Below, piece by piece: positions 12,971 to 28,300 of a stretch of DNA of 64,000 nt (positions are counted from its first letter, which is position 1; the number at the start of each line of letters is the position of its first letter). A model generated the notes under the pieces. It did no database searches and was not told the DNA's origin. It saw nothing but the letters and a program-made list of their open reading frames with translations. The stretch comes from Sarcocystis neurona (Eukaryota > Apicomplexa > Conoidasida > Eucoccidiorida > Sarcocystidae): assembly GCA_000727475.1 (NCBI GenBank), contig KL647288.1, positions 8,583,414 to 8,647,413 of the forward strand. Reading direction: 5' to 3'. Both the position numbers and the translations under genes were made by a program.

Positions 12971-15900
12971 ATATATCTATATATATATATGTGTATCTGT
13001 ATAGGCGAGACCGGCTGTTGCAGCTTATCGTAACGCGTGCAGGTGGGCAGTACACACGTGCGGTGGCTGCCCGTGCAACTGTCCAGGCGCCCGTGATTGA
13101 CGCCAGTACACTCGAGTGTGTATGGCTGCTGCAGCGGCCGCGGCTCCCGTGAGGCCACATAAATGCGAAGCGTGCTGCTGAAATTGCCGAACGCAATGCA
13201 CACGTAACCTGCAGTAGAGTAAGGAACAGTAGTTGCGAGTCATCCTTCAGATACCTATAACTGCACATCCGTTCAACCTCCTGCCGAGAAGGTACGCAAC
13301 AGGATGGACTTCGATGGAATTTTTCTCATACACGTTTCCCGACTGCATTTTACATGGTGCTGCACGTTGAAAGATGACAGACCTACATCGAATCTCCTTT
13401 CCTCGTCCTCTCTCTATATATACGTGTACGTCTGTGTATCCACATATGGCTTAATCTCTTCCACAAATCCGTATACAAACGCGTACGCTTGTGTTCCCAT
13501 AAATAGAGTTTACATATATAGGTAGCATTGTGAGATACCTGTGCGCGTCGTTGACCGTCCATGATATTTATGTATATACATATATAGATACACGTGCACA
13601 CTGCATACGTGGAGACGTGTAAAGATCTGTGGGGAGAACTTCAGTTGAGAAGCGTCTGACACAGTAGAGAATGCGACAAACAGTGAGACGATAGTGTACT
13701 GTAGGGTCCGCAGTAAGGTGCCTACCGCGGCCACGCGTATATATGCGTTCACGCACACACATGGTGGTGCGGGAGTATGCAGAGATTATGATCTTTCTAT
13801 GTGCTGGTGAATATTTTATGCACACACTCTGACATATACATGTATATACATGTATGCGCATCCGTGTATCCTTATGGATGTGTAGACGGATTACTACACG
13901 TGTGTCTCTTCGCCAAACGTATACGCGCCCCCTTATATATCTACGTATGTATACGTGTTTACGTATGCACGGATTAATATACTATTATTACGTTAGTGCG
14001 CCCGGTGGTCGAGTCCGCATGCGCAGATAGCGATGCTCGTGCAGCGCCTGCGAGAGTTGATAACCGCCGACTCGTCAACACAAGAAGAAGCGTTGCAGGT
14101 GGTCAGGCCCGTGGCCTGCTGCTGTGGCTGCTTCTCGTGTGGTTGCTCTTCCTGCTCCTGCTTTGAATCTCGCTTCGGCTGCTGCTCTGCTCCTGCTGAC
14201 GGTACGCCTGCCGTTCGTGTAATTGCAGCTGCAATTCGTACGGCTAGTGACGGTGTGGCTGCTGCCTTGCGTGTGCTGCAGTTGCTGTTGCTCATGGTAT
14301 CTCTGCTGTTTCTCCTGTTCCTGTTCCTGCTGCTGTCGGTGTTTCCCTAGCACGGCGGTAAACCGCGAAAACGTGTGTAGACGCCACGGGGGAGAAATGC
14401 CGCATCGTATCGCGTCTCTTTCCACGGGAGGGGGCGGGCAGTTAATACACACGAAATTTGATTTTTTCCTTTAGAAGAAAAAGTAGATTATACACACGTG
14501 CTGTGCGCGTATAGGCCTACACGCATATATACCCATACAGCGGACACAAATACAAGATAAACACGTATACGTACGTACGCGCACGTTCACACACATTATA
14601 TATATATATATATATATATATGAGATACGTGGGCAGAGGCACACACATACACACGTCTGTTTCTGACAGTACATGCTTGTGTGTATTACATGTTTACGTC
14701 GCGCAGGAAGAGCCCTGAACGATAACGATTACGTGTGTTCCCCGGGGCCTTGGGAGAAGGCGCCACGCATGACGCAGAGAAGTCCAGCACGCCACACAGA
14801 GCGCAGGAAGCGAGAAGGAAAGTAACTTTTATGTGTCGGACAGGAAGAAAGGAACTTTTCTAATCGAGAGAAAAACTTGTTGCACGGGCGGCGAAGAAGA
14901 GCCAGGAACGGCATGAAGCCCTCGACGAGAATCGAGAACAACTTCAGCGCGCCTGTCAGCCGAAGAGTTCCTGTGCGAGTGTCTTCACCCGCTTATTTTA
15001 CGCAGGAAAAGAGCCAAGGTCGTGAGGGAGGAATTCAGAGAAAACCTGTTAGAACCGTCAGCTACCCAAAGTCAATGAAAGTGTTTCTTCACGACCACCG
15101 TCAACGCAGGCATCTCTGTCTGCCTACCTGTCTTACCCACCCGTGCACACACACACACACATACTAGTACCTGCACATACATATACATATATTTATATAT
15201 ATACACCTGGGAGTGTAGCGAGCACTTCGTATATAAACGCATATATGAATATATGTGTATGTATATGCGCACTCGCTGTCCAGGCAGTCGTGGAGAAGGG
15301 ATAGCCGATTACATATCACGGAGAATCGTGAGGGGCTCTGACAGAGCCAGAAGATGTCCTTCGAGGAGATCTTCGGCTGCTTCGCATTTTTTCATGTGTA
15401 ACGCCGCACTGCCGGAAGGAGGCAGCAGCAAGCACCTGTGCAAGACGGAGACAAATAGTAAGAAGCACATGAATACATGAGAAACCACGTCCACGCAGAA
15501 ATCAACGGTGGGTCGTTTTCAACCCACACACACACACACATATAAAACAGCAGCAGAGGGAACTCTCTGCATGGGCAACGAACGCAGAGCGCGCTGACGA
15601 GAACGCCACCTGCATGCGCTGCCGCACGTACGCATGCAAAGGCAACAGGTCGGTGAGGGAGGTGAAGAAGGCTATTTCACGTGCCCCGTCAGGGCCTCGC
15701 AAGAAAACGCATAAATATACGCTTCTTCTACATGGAAAGTGGCAACAGCACGGCTATATACATATATATATATATTACATATGGATACAACATACAGGTG
15801 TGCAAACACACATGTGCATACACACGCAGATACAAGGTATTGACTTGTACACGTACACAAGAAACCCGAAGAACTTGAGAGTTTATATTGGGAAGTGCAC

Positions 15901-16233
15901 GTACGGGGTCCCTGTCACATAGATATCCACACATATACACATATAGGCTATATTCAGACAACATACGTGTACAGCTGCCCGTACGTATACACAAGTGTAT
16001 ATACCAGTGTATATACAACAAGCTCCATGTATATATGAGACACACCGACGCCGGTGAGATCAGCTATACACATACCCACACAAATATATAACACGAAGAC
16101 AGATATGCATACATATATATTTGTACACATATACACCTGTCTCTCTCCCTACACATATACGTACGTGAAAACACTACGATATCCCACCTATATGAGACAC
16201 ACATATACACACGCGTATCTACAAAGAAGGGGG

Positions 16234-17412
16234 TTAGCGTATCCTTCCCAGTTCGAGTAATTTCTTCCATATTCTAAAGAAGAGGGTCACACGTCTGTTC
16301 TCCATGATGCTGCGGGACCTGACCCTTCGACCAACACATGCAGGCAACTTCTGAGGTGCACCAACGCATCCCTGCATGCAGTGCATGCCATGTAGCGCGC
16401 CGGCGACTATCACATACACGTCTATATATACACATATGTATCTATATATGTACACATGTTAGTGCCTACATACATATATATATATATACGTATTTAAATG
16501 GGTGGTAAACGCAGGGGGCGCTACGAACACAGTAACCAGACGCCTTTTTAGAGACACAAATATAAACACAGAGATGCATGCAGACTTATGAACGTACTGC
16601 CGCGTTTTGTGCAAAGCCTCTCGAAGGTGTGTACGTGCGCACGCGCGGTTACAAGGACTCGCGAGGCCAAGAACGTAGCAGCAATATTCAAAAAGTACAC
16701 GCATGCAAAAAAGAGCCCGACGCAAGAAGATAAACAAAGCAACGCGATACGAGGGGCGCCTGCACTTCACGGGAATGCACCGGTTACGTAGAGTCCACCA
16801 GTGCATGCAGTTACATCTCTCTCTCAACGCGTACATGTGTGCGTGTGTGTGTAGCAGTTCATCCACTCTCGTATGGGCACCAACCCCACGACACATACGT
16901 ATATACATAATGTACATGCATATATGCGTATAGGTTTATATATCAAAGTCTCCATATATGTACATATATATACGCATATGTGTACATGCACAGATGTATA
17001 CACATACACGTGTATGTATGTGCACGTGTACATACGCGTATACGGATATGTGTACATACATACGCATACACGTATTGAATATGTATATGTGTTTACAGGC
17101 ACATATGTATATATGTATAAGTGATTATGTGCAGATATGTGTCTACGCATATATGTGTACGTATGTTTAAGTGTGTGTATGCGTGGATACGCGTATATGT
17201 GTATATTTCTCCATGTGTACATGTGTATGTGTGTATGTATGCTTGTGTATAGATGTGTATTTGTGATTATGTGTATATGTGTATACGCGAAGATGTGTAT
17301 ATGCACATGCGTACATTTGTCCAAGTATACGTGTGTATATATGTGTACATGTTCGTATCTATGTTTACGTGCATGTGTGTCTAAATGTATATGTGCCTAC
17401 ATGTGCATACGT

Positions 17413-17448
<36 letters not shown>

Positions 17449-18970
17449 AGTGAATCAACGTGAATAAAATTGCACGCCGGGTAAATTATTTCCACCTTGA
17501 CGGACGTGAGCATGCACGTGTGGAAGTCCTGCAAGAAACGAGAACATCGGCGTCGGGAGGCATTCTCCGGCGGAGAGCAGCAGAAGAAACGCGAGCTGCA
17601 GCAGCAGCAGCACCGGAAGACTAACAACAGGAAGGGGAGGAAAAGAGGAAATGAAGTGCCGCAGAAGGGAAGAACCAGATGAAGCGTCGCACCTCTTCTG
17701 CATCTGCAGCACCCGCGCAGCCTCTTCATGCTTCCTCTCCAGAAGATTAACAGCAGTTTGATACAAATTGCGAAGCACGCGCTGCTGGGCATCCTCCATG
17801 GAGGTGCTTATCACTAGCGCATGCTTGTTGCTCAGCGATGTTACCTGCGGCCCCAGTCTGTCCTGCGCCGAGACGCCCGTCACAGCAACAGTAGCAGCCG
17901 AGAATAGTTCAGCAGCGGATGCAGTAGCAGCGGGAGGGCAGCAGCCCAGACCCCAGCAGCAGCAGGAGCAATAGCACGAGACGGAGGACAGCTGCAGAGA
18001 TCAGGGGAAAACGAGGCACGAGGAGCCGCAACAGCTGCAACAAACGAGTCAGCAGCAGAACAGCAACAACCGCAGGAAGAGGAGCAACAGCAGCAAGCAC
18101 AGCAAGAGCAGCAGAACAGCAAGAAGAAGAGCAACAGCGGCGCAAAAGCGGCGCAACAGCAAAACGCGTGCAAGCAGCAGCTACAGCAGCAGCTACAGCA
18201 GCAGCACCGGCAGCACGAGCAACACAGCAGAAGAAGTAGCCGCAGCAGCAACAGCAGCAAAGGCGCGGCAGCACTCGCAACAAGAGGATGCGTAGCGGGA
18301 CAGCAGCAACAGCAGCAGCAGTGGCGGGAAAAGAGAAACAGCACGACGCGTGGCAGTGGCAGCAGCGGCAACGGCAGCCAAAACAGACGTTAAGCAAAAG
18401 CAGCAAAAGCTGGAGGAGTGGCACCAGGACTTCCAAGACCCAAAACAGCAGCATCACCAGCCCTGCTCACAAGCGCAGACGCTACAGTGCCAAGCGCAAC
18501 AGCAGCAGCAGCAAGTGTGACAAACGAGGCAAGCCACATCGTTGATACAGAAGAACGTAAAGAGGGTGCTACCGCGAAGCAGCTGCAAACAAACAAACAC
18601 GTACATAATTCTACATAGACGTACATGCAGAGCGATAAGAATACGTTGTCGTGGGTAGACTCCAGCCGTTTGAGCAGAAGAGATCGGGAAGCAGACGCAG
18701 AAATACGTGTATAACGGCATCAGAAAGAAAGTAGAAACACAAAGAGACACAGCCATAAATATATGTGTATGGGTATCCACACAACGAGCTCGTTCTTGGC
18801 ATGCATTGACCCAACAGCTGAAACTGGCCGGTCAGGTGACGCAGACTGCAACCGACACATCCACACATATTTATACATCGTAAGTACCTCAAATAGAACC
18901 TCTTCATGCATGTACACAGATACATGTACGTATACTCACTTATACAGACAAGCATATAAATATATATATG

Positions 18971-19003
<33 letters not shown>

Positions 19004-22000
19004 GCACGTGCATTGTATGGCGAGACACAGAGAAACACGTTCGTATACAGATAGATATACATGTGCATTTGTGTGGACAAACATATAAACATGTACATAT
19101 ATATATATACATATGTATACATACATATATGTACTCTAAGGCGAAGTATATGCAGAGTCGCAGCCTCACACTCTCGTGAAAGCGAGCAAAGCCCTCCTTT
19201 GCCAAAATGTACATCGCTCTTCGGGCGTCCTGCGCCGACAGCAGCGCTGCATCTGCCACCTGCAGCAGGAGGAGCAGCAGCACAGCAACAACGGCAGGAG
19301 CCGCAGCACAGCAGTCGCGATAGCAGACGGCCAGAGCAACAGCACAGCAAGGCAGCAGACTAACACGGGAGAGGACAGGGTACAGAACAAGGAAGGAGAA
19401 GGAATAGAAGCAGCAATGCAGCAATGCGAGGAAACACCAAAACGAGAGAAATTGAAGACAGTAGAACAGCAAGGACGGCAGCAGTTACAGCAACACAACT
19501 GCAGCAGCAGAGCAGCAGCAGCGTTGTCCCGGCACAAGAACGCAGGCAGCAGCAGCAGCAGGAGCAGCACAGCACCGGGAAGAGCGGCACAGCACCGGGA
19601 GGAGCGGCACAGCACCGCCAGGAGCAGCACAGCAGCGGCAGGAGCAGCACAGTGGCACCACAGCAGCAGCAGCATCAGGATCAAAACGTTCTTCTCTGTG
19701 CAGAGGAGACAAGCGCCCGCGAGCGCAACGTGAACTCACGAAGCAGACGTTCGTTTTCAAAGCCGAACGCGCTCTGTGTGCGACCCACAAAAAACGTTGC
19801 GCGTCCCACCGCTGTATTACTTCTTGTGTTGTAAATACATATATACACATGCATACGTATACATAGGGACCCAAATCCATACACATATACGTGCATATAC
19901 ACATATATATTGACACATATATAGGCAGAAAATCTCTATACTCGCATTTTAAAGGACATATCGAAGATCGAGGCGTGCACTCATATATAGAGAGAGAGAG
20001 GCAGACGTATATGTGTATATACCTACATGTATAAGCAAATAGACACACCTGTAACTACCCTTACCTGTAGACACGTCTATACGCGTGCGTGTGCCTATTG
20101 AGCGGACGGCACAGGAGTGCGACACAAACGTCGACGTGCACCAGTTTAGTCGAATAAAAGGAGAGACGCAGATATACACGGTGAGGAACAAACACTTCTA
20201 TGTGTGCGCCACATTCACCAAGTTGTACACTGCTTTGAAAGGACGGCAGCAAGCCTTCATGTTGAGCTCCACCTGCATGCCGTATGCAGAGCTGCAGGAA
20301 GGTCACGCAGATATGAGCAAAAACGAAGAAACACCAGCAGTCCCCACCGTCCGCGCCAGGGCTGTGTACTGCTACAGCGCAAGACACACTTCCATCCGCC
20401 TAGACACATATTCGTGTACATGCATGCACGAGAGAATCACCTATCCATATTTACATATATACAGACACATGTTCACACACGCATATATAGACAGAGTTAT
20501 GAGTATATACATACGTAGAAGTACATTCATCTACGATGTAAGTGCGGATTCGTATATATATTTATATATGGAGACTTACACGTATACAAGTACATAGAAT
20601 TGTATACATGTCCCTAGAATTACCAGTCCATGCATGCGTATATATACGTGCTTATATATGTGTACGCATGAAGAGTTATAAGTATATGCAAACACAGCAG
20701 TACATACGTGTACAGCAGAACTGCGTATTCGTATACACACACACATATATATATGTATATGTATATATGTAGACTCATAAGTGAATGCATGCATATAATC
20801 ACACACACATACATACAGTAGATTTACGTCACATGTATATATTTGTTGACTTACAAGTATACGCGTACATAGAATTGGTTACGCGTACAATAGAATTACG
20901 TATCCACATATAGATATATATACTCAGAAGTATATTCATAGATATAAACATATACGTGTAGTTCGGTAGACAGATGCCTTCTGCAGCAACACGCTTTCGG
21001 ACGGAGAGGTACACGACGCGTATGTGTATCGAGCTACAGACAAAATAGTCGTGCCTGGCCGCAGCAATCCCTCTAGACATATACATACATATACACATGT
21101 ATATATATATATGCATACGAGTATACAAGCGTAGGCCCATATAGACATATATATATATATATGAAGAATGTTTCGTATACGTGTAGACACGCACGTAGAC
21201 TCTTATACCCATATTTGCACATACATATCTCGGTATGTAGATGTGTCTACGCTGGTATACACAACCTTGATGCTGGAGACGCCAACAGAAAGGGACGTCC
21301 AAAGCGGCATGTGACTATATACACACACAAACGTCTACCGGCCACAATAGCTATGCATACGTCTACAGAAGTATGTATTCCCCTCTCCACACATATGTAT
21401 AGATAGATAGGTGGACAGATAGATATACATACGTGTGTATTATTTCCGCTGCTTGAAAGCGCAGCACATCGACTCAGAGAAAGGCGAGCACGCCACTGCG
21501 TTTCTTACGGTGAGCTCGTCCCAGTAGGCGGACTCTCCAGCAGCAGCAGCCGCAGCAGCACCACCTCCGCCTGCGCAGTCTCTGAGTGGTACGGGCTGTC
21601 GATGCTGCGTCAGACCCCACACGCGTCCCGCCTTCTCTCCACAGCGGCCGACGAGTGCCCTGCAGGCGCAGCACATCCATGCCAATCTGCGTTGAGAAAC
21701 TCACGAACGCATGCAGTCGAGAAACGGGGACGAACAATGAAAAGAAAGGCAACACGTATACAAGTTCCTACGCATGTGTAAACACATACGTACATATTTA
21801 TACATGTACAAATTGCAGTGAAATCACTCTCTACGCGTGAATCTGCCTGTTCAAGTACAGAGACTAGTCACGGACACAAGTATATATATATATACATATA
21901 TGTAGATGTGTATAGGTACATATATATATACGTGTATGCGTATTTGCATATAAATATATATATATATATGCACATGCATGCGTCTCGCGTATGCAAACAG

Positions 22001-22269
22001 GTCCACGTGAACGCGGTGGCTGGTGCATCTGCATGCAGAAGGTGCACGGAGGAATGTTGACACGTTTGCACGAGAGAGAGAGAGTACGACACATATATAA
22101 TATTCTGATCGATGTATACAGTCACAAACTGGTACATATATACAGGTGTACATATATATATATATATATGTGTACACACACGCGCTATCTGTGTAGTTTG
22201 GTGGATCTACCTGTCTGTCGACGGATTTATCTATGTACGTATACATACACATGTATGTAACACCTGCAG

Positions 22270-22300
<31 letters not shown>

Positions 22301-25300
22301 CATATAACTAAGCCTGCAAGTCGATACGTGTAGGCATCGGCGCACCGATATGTGTGCAGAAGCACGTTTATACGGAACGACGCGGACCGCGGGGTGTACA
22401 GACACCGGACGACGTGGCTCGACAGTCGTGGCGTACCGGTAGACAATTCGGCGATGAAGAGACGTGCGCAGATCATCCCATCTGACCCTATATTCTCTCT
22501 CGCCTGCGTGGAAGAAAGGAAAGCGCAGGCAGCAGCATTAGCAACCTACTACGCACTCGAAGAAATATCTAGCCCGCCGCTTCAAGCCTCCTCCGGCGGC
22601 GAGAGCAGCAGCCCCAACAGCAGCAACACGAATGCAAAATAACACGGGCAGCCAACGCCACTGCATCACAGCACCGCACACACGGGCAGCAGCAGCCGAA
22701 AGCAAAAAAGCCAACAGCAGCAACAGCAGCGAGTGTAGCACAGCAGCACCGCAGGCACCGGCAGTAGCAGCAGCAAGTCCGACAGCAGCGTACGCAGCAG
22801 AAAACACGGCAATCACCACGGCAGCGCAGCCTCGTTCGCTTACTGCAGCAGCACCTGCAACCGCAGGCGCGGAACAGCAACACCAGCTGCCGGCCAGGAC
22901 GCCTACCAAGAACGGCAGCAGCTGCACAGAGACAGCAGCGTCAGCAACGTATTCTCCACTTCTGTCTCGGCGCCCTACGAACTTCTCCTGGACACCCGCA
23001 TACGTTCTCACGCCTCCACATATATATATATATACATATACGTATACGTACATATAAATACATATATGTACGTATATATTTATATATGTACACATATGTA
23101 TACTCTTAAATAGTTATATGCACATATGTATACACGTAGGCGTGCATTCATATATATACACGTGTACACGCAGAGAGACGTACAGACACACACGCATCCC
23201 TTGTGTGCATGCAAGTATTTCAGGAGAGTTGGACGAACGTGTATACACCGAGGAGTACACATGTGGTAAGATAAAGTCGCGTATATATGACTACGCATGC
23301 GCAGGCATGTGGAAGCTTGTTCGAATACGTATATATACATATGCGTGGCTGTACTCATATGGTCACACAGATATACGTGTGCAAGCGTAAGTATATGTAT
23401 GAACGGGCTTCAGGTGGGCGTATAAAGACAAAAACAGAGCTACATTCATATGGGCGGCAGAAGGCAGAAACAAACGGCAACAGCAGCTTTGAAGCGTGAA
23501 ATGTGACGTACTGCGCATGCGTGACTGTAGGAAGGGGTCTGGCGGCTTTGCCAGGGCATCAAGCAGGCGTATTAGCTGTCCCTGCTGCAGGACGCTGCTG
23601 CTGCTACTTCTGCCGTCGCTGCTGCTGCTTCTTCCGTCGCTGTTACTGCTGCTGGTGCGTTTGCTGCTGCCGGTGCCCCCCGCCGCCGTGCTGTCGGCCT
23701 GCTTCTTCTGCAGCTTCTGTTGCGCGAGCTTCTCGATTGCGCTGTACGGCAGCCAGGCTGCAGGCACGTCGGAAGGCAAGATGGCGCATGCCGCCCACAG
23801 CAGCAGCATGGGCGCATGCACGTAGGCATCGCTGCAGGACTTCGAGCGCGCATGCGCAGCAGCAGCTGTCCGGCGGGGCAGGGGAAATAGATGAGACAGC
23901 AGCACGATCGGCAAAAGAGGTATAGCAACAACAGCAGCGTCAGCAGCAGTATGCAGTAAAACCGTGCCAGAAGATAAATGGCAGCAAGGAGACGCTCGAC
24001 AACACGCTCCGTCCTTAACGAAAGAGGACCAGCAGCAGCAGCAGGTGCTGCAGCAGATCCTGCAGCAGCAGCAGCGGCAGAAAGGTGAGACGCAGTAGAG
24101 AGCGGCAACACGAGAGACATAGGTTGAACACCGCTCAGCGAGTGGTCGCTCATGCAATAGGCGTGCGGCACAGCGGGAGGGGCAGAAAGCCCCGCGACAA
24201 CACGGAGGAGCGCAGCAGACACCGGGACTGTGAAGAGGTACAGCAGTAGCACAGCAGCACCCCACCTAACATACGCGGGAAGGAAGCAGCAGAACGCAGT
24301 AACGTAAGGCTGCGGCACTGACCAGGAGCGCGCACGTTTGTCGAGGAGAGCCGAAGGAAGGAGAAGCAGCAGCACACGCTAGCAGCAGCAAGGACAGGCA
24401 GCAGCACACAGCAGCAGGCAGAGAAGCAGCAGCAGAGGGCGCGCATGCGCAGCACAAGAAGAAAGGCAGCAGTCCACAGCAGCAGCAGGAATAACGCCAG
24501 CAACAGCAGCAACGGGATGCCGCGCCAAGACACGCAGCACGGAGAAGAGAAGGGGCGCAGCATGAGACACAGCTGCACCAGCCGACGGCAGCAGCGAAGC
24601 ACGTCTCCTGCGGAACAGCAGGCACAGGATCTGTTTTTTCTGGTCCACCACCTCCTGCTGCTGCTGCGTTCATACACGCGCATATATGTGGGCACACACA
24701 CAAGTGCACAGATATATGCATATATATGTATTTCTGGGGAGGAGATAAATACACTGCTGCGAACGCTTCATGGGCCCTGCACGTGTGGCTGCTGTGCCCC
24801 ACTTTCAGCACTGCACTTGTAGGGGCCTTGCTGTGCGTGGGTGGGACTGTAGACGTAGACGTGTGAAACACACGTACGTCTTTGCGTATATATAAATATA
24901 CACGAGCCTGCAAAAAGGTGCGCCTACATCAGTGTGCACAAATATGTGGAAGAGGGTACGCGAGGAAAAAGTCACCGGTGTCCACACCTCGGCGCCTGCA
25001 TGCATGCATGCAGGGCACGCGCATGCATGTATGTAGACACACACGTACGCACTTGCAGTCTACCACAAGAGGAGATGAAGTGGTGTAGACAGCGACGCGT
25101 CCCTCTCCATCACCGCATGCACGCATGCACACACACTCACACAGACGTATATGCGTATAGACACATATCTTCTAACAACACAGCCCTTCGAGTCTCCCTT
25201 CTTCGCACGCAGCTGGTCTTCGTGAATACAAACGCACTCCCCTACTTCGTCCGTCTTCTTCCTCTCTTCTCCGTTTTTCTTTCTCTCACAGTCTGTCGGC

Positions 25301-28300
25301 ATTGATATGCACGTGTACCGCAGAACAACACGGACAGCTGCAGGAGAGAGTAGGAGTTCTTACGGCAACTGAGGCGAAGGGCCGTAGTGCGCCCCTGCTC
25401 CTGCTGTGTGGCCATCTCGTCTGTCTGCTGCTGCTGCTGTTGTTGCTGAGACGGCGTGGCGCTGCAATAGACGAGCTGGACGCCGGCGTCCAGGGCACCG
25501 CGCACTGTTGCCTGCAGCAGGGGGCTACTGCCGCCTCTTCCGAGTCGCGCCAGGACGAAGCGCGCAGCAACCTGAACAGCAACCACAGCCGCGACCGTGG
25601 TACGCGCCGCAGCAGGCACACACGTGCCTCGTTGAAGAAGAAAAACAGCTGCACGTGCAACAAAGACCGAAGTCTGCGGCAGACGTAGACGCGTCACCCG
25701 TGCATGCGCGACGCCATACTACGTCTTACCTTCTTGCACATCTCGAGAATGAGGAGATGGGTATTCACTTTGAAGACGACGTGGCCAGCCTCGAGGCGCT
25801 CGATCGTTTGCTCCAGCAGCTGCTGCTGTCGCTCGCCTGCTGCTGCTCCTGTAGCTCCACACCCCTGCGATTGCTGCTGCTGCGGTCGAGGAAGGTCGTC
25901 GCTGCTGAGCGCGTCGAACGGGGGCAGGCCGAGGTCGGCAGACGCTGTCGCAGCGGCGGGCGCTGCAGGCATTTCTGCAAGGCGCATCAACGCACGGCCA
26001 CGCCCCTGGCATGCTGTAGTGGAGCAGCGAAAACAGTGACCTACTAAAACAGAGACGAGACTGCCAGCGAGCACCAGCGACGCGTGAGAGAAGAAGAGCC
26101 GGAAGAATGCATGCCCAGCAAACGGAAAAAAATTCCAGGCGCACGTGTGCCCGCGTCCACAGGCATGTAGACAGACGCATGCAAAAACAGGGAAACCAAG
26201 ACGCGCTGCAGTTCTCCCAGACGCCTGAGACGGACCTGCTGCTGCTGTTGCTGTTCGTAGCCCCCAACCGAGCAAAGCGCAGCTTGCTATACAGCGACAC
26301 ACCCGCTGCGCAGTCCCAACAGCACAGCATTAATAAAAATACAAATATACATGTACACCTACAGTGCGCAGGCGCATATGCTTTACCTACCTACAGCTGC
26401 ATTTGCATGCATTCATATATCTAATATATCTAACGGGAGCTCATATAGTGACACAACCTCACGTTTACACACTTGCGCATGCACGCATATACACATATAT
26501 ACGTATATGTATGGACAGCAGGGTACACATATACATGTATACCCTGCTGTCCTGAAAACCTACACGTATGCACGTAGTTACAAAGACGTCCACATGTACG
26601 CGTGCAGCAGCACAGGCAGCCCAGAGGAGCACTTGGTAGAGCATGTCCCGGCCCTGAGTTTTTCCTGAGATACTTTTCGTACTCCTACTACTTGCACGCA
26701 AGAGGAGCGTTCTGCTGCTGCTGCGGTGCTGCGCGTGTGCGGCATCATGAGACGTACCGAGAAGCAGCGAGAGAGAAAATCCGGGGTCCCCCTCACAGCT
26801 GCTGTTGCTGCTGCTGCTAGTGCCCAGAGGGAAGGGCAGGAGCTTTCTTTCCGCTTCGTCCACGGAAGCGGCGGTCGTCATCTGCTGCCGCAGAAGCGTT
26901 ACACATGGCCACACACATGACAGGACAGCTAGCTAGGATCGTGGGGATCGATACCCCAACATGTGTACAGCTAGTCCACATCCGTGGGCGGGAATGCATG
27001 CGTGTCTTGCATGCAACAGTTTTTATCTACGCGGACGGAGAATATGTCTGTGCAAGAAGTACTGACACACACACACATACACACATACACGTCGACCTTG
27101 ACGACAAAAATGTTCAAATAGAGGCACTCCAAGCGCACCATCATCCTTGGCTGATCTACGTCTATCACACATGTACGTATACAGATATATACACATATAT
27201 ATATACATATATATGTATAAATGTGCGTGTGTACGTCTACACATTTATATATAGAGAGAGCGAGAGACGCAATAACACCTGATATATATATATATATATG
27301 TTTGGCCGCTAACGTGTGGATATATGCATACAGACAGACAGCAGCGAACGATGGACCGCAACAAGGTGTCACACTTCCACACACGTATATACATCAGCAA
27401 GTAACTGCACGTATATATACACATATATATGTATGTATACATATACGTACGTAACAAGTGGGAAAAGGACGAGACGTACGTCTACGTATGTGAGGATATT
27501 GATAGACTCACCTGACATTGGCGGCCCATGCAAGTCTACGTCACTGTATCGTAACGCTGTATGAGCCACACAGCCATGTGTTTACCTCCATACATGGTCG
27601 TCTACAAATGCATGCACGCATACGGACAAATATATACATATATGCATACAATATACACACGTATACATTTATTTATACACACTTGTATACCCATACTCCG
27701 TATGTACATATATATGTAACGAGGGAATGAGACAGGCACACACAGCGAAGACGTCTACTGCCATGTAGGACTGTGCAACACATACACATATATACTACAT
27801 ATGTGTATACATTCGTGTATACATATCTATATAGTATACACATACATATATATACACATATATCCATACATGTATATATATTGTCAGAGTGAATGAAAGC
27901 AAAGAGGCATATCCAGAAGACGTCTACCTCTACGAAAGACTGTGTCCCACTAGAAATACATACTCATATATATAATACGTATGTACATATACACACACAT
28001 ACATATCTACATGAACGTACATACACATATATATGGAGAGAGAGTGAAAGGAAAAGAGAGGCACAGAGAGAAAGAAACGATTACTTGTAGGAGAACTACG
28101 TGAACAGACGACGGCAACCACGTACCTGAGGAAAGGCAGTGTCGCCAGGAAGCGTATCGGCCTTCTTCCTGCGCCTTTTCCCTTGCGGTGCTGCTGTTGT
28201 TGCTGCTGTTGTTCCTGCTGCTGCTGTACGCTTCTGGTGTTTTTTCTCTAATGGCTCGCCCGCTCTCGTCCGCCCCGTGACGGCAAGTGTCGCCTCCCTC

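Larger units (their letters stand above)
9036..16233. other. Intergenic repeat-rich DNA between SF3B4 and RPC3
   Basis: This 7.2 kb separates the end of SF3B4 (plus) from the 3' end of RPC3 (minus), so the genes converge here. It holds TA/TG microsatellites (9731-10000, 10975-11040, 14595-14625, 15180-15270), a 16-bp tandem repeat at 10722-10769, a diverged repeat at 12540-12970 and CTG-rich DNA at 14090-14345. Short open pieces at 10170-10560, 11290-11720 and 14710-15065 look less repetitive. None shows a recognisable family motif, and none could be joined into a convincing gene. Confidence 0.6.

Noticed and set aside
17880..18460. Long minus-strand Leu/Cys/Ala ORFs resembling membrane proteins
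   Set aside because: Hydrophobicity comes from CTG triplet translation in an intron; there are no varied transmembrane segments.
18780..18840. Possible RPC3 exon with SASPDRPVSAV between exons I and K
   Set aside because: Exon K already supplies the equivalent DRLGPQVTS segment in the right phase; the piece looks like a chance match.
20200..20310. Possible extra RPC3 exon reading SAYGMQVELNMKACC on the minus strand
   Set aside because: Exon H ends in phase 0 and exon I starts in phase 0 with continuous family similarity, so no exon is needed between them.
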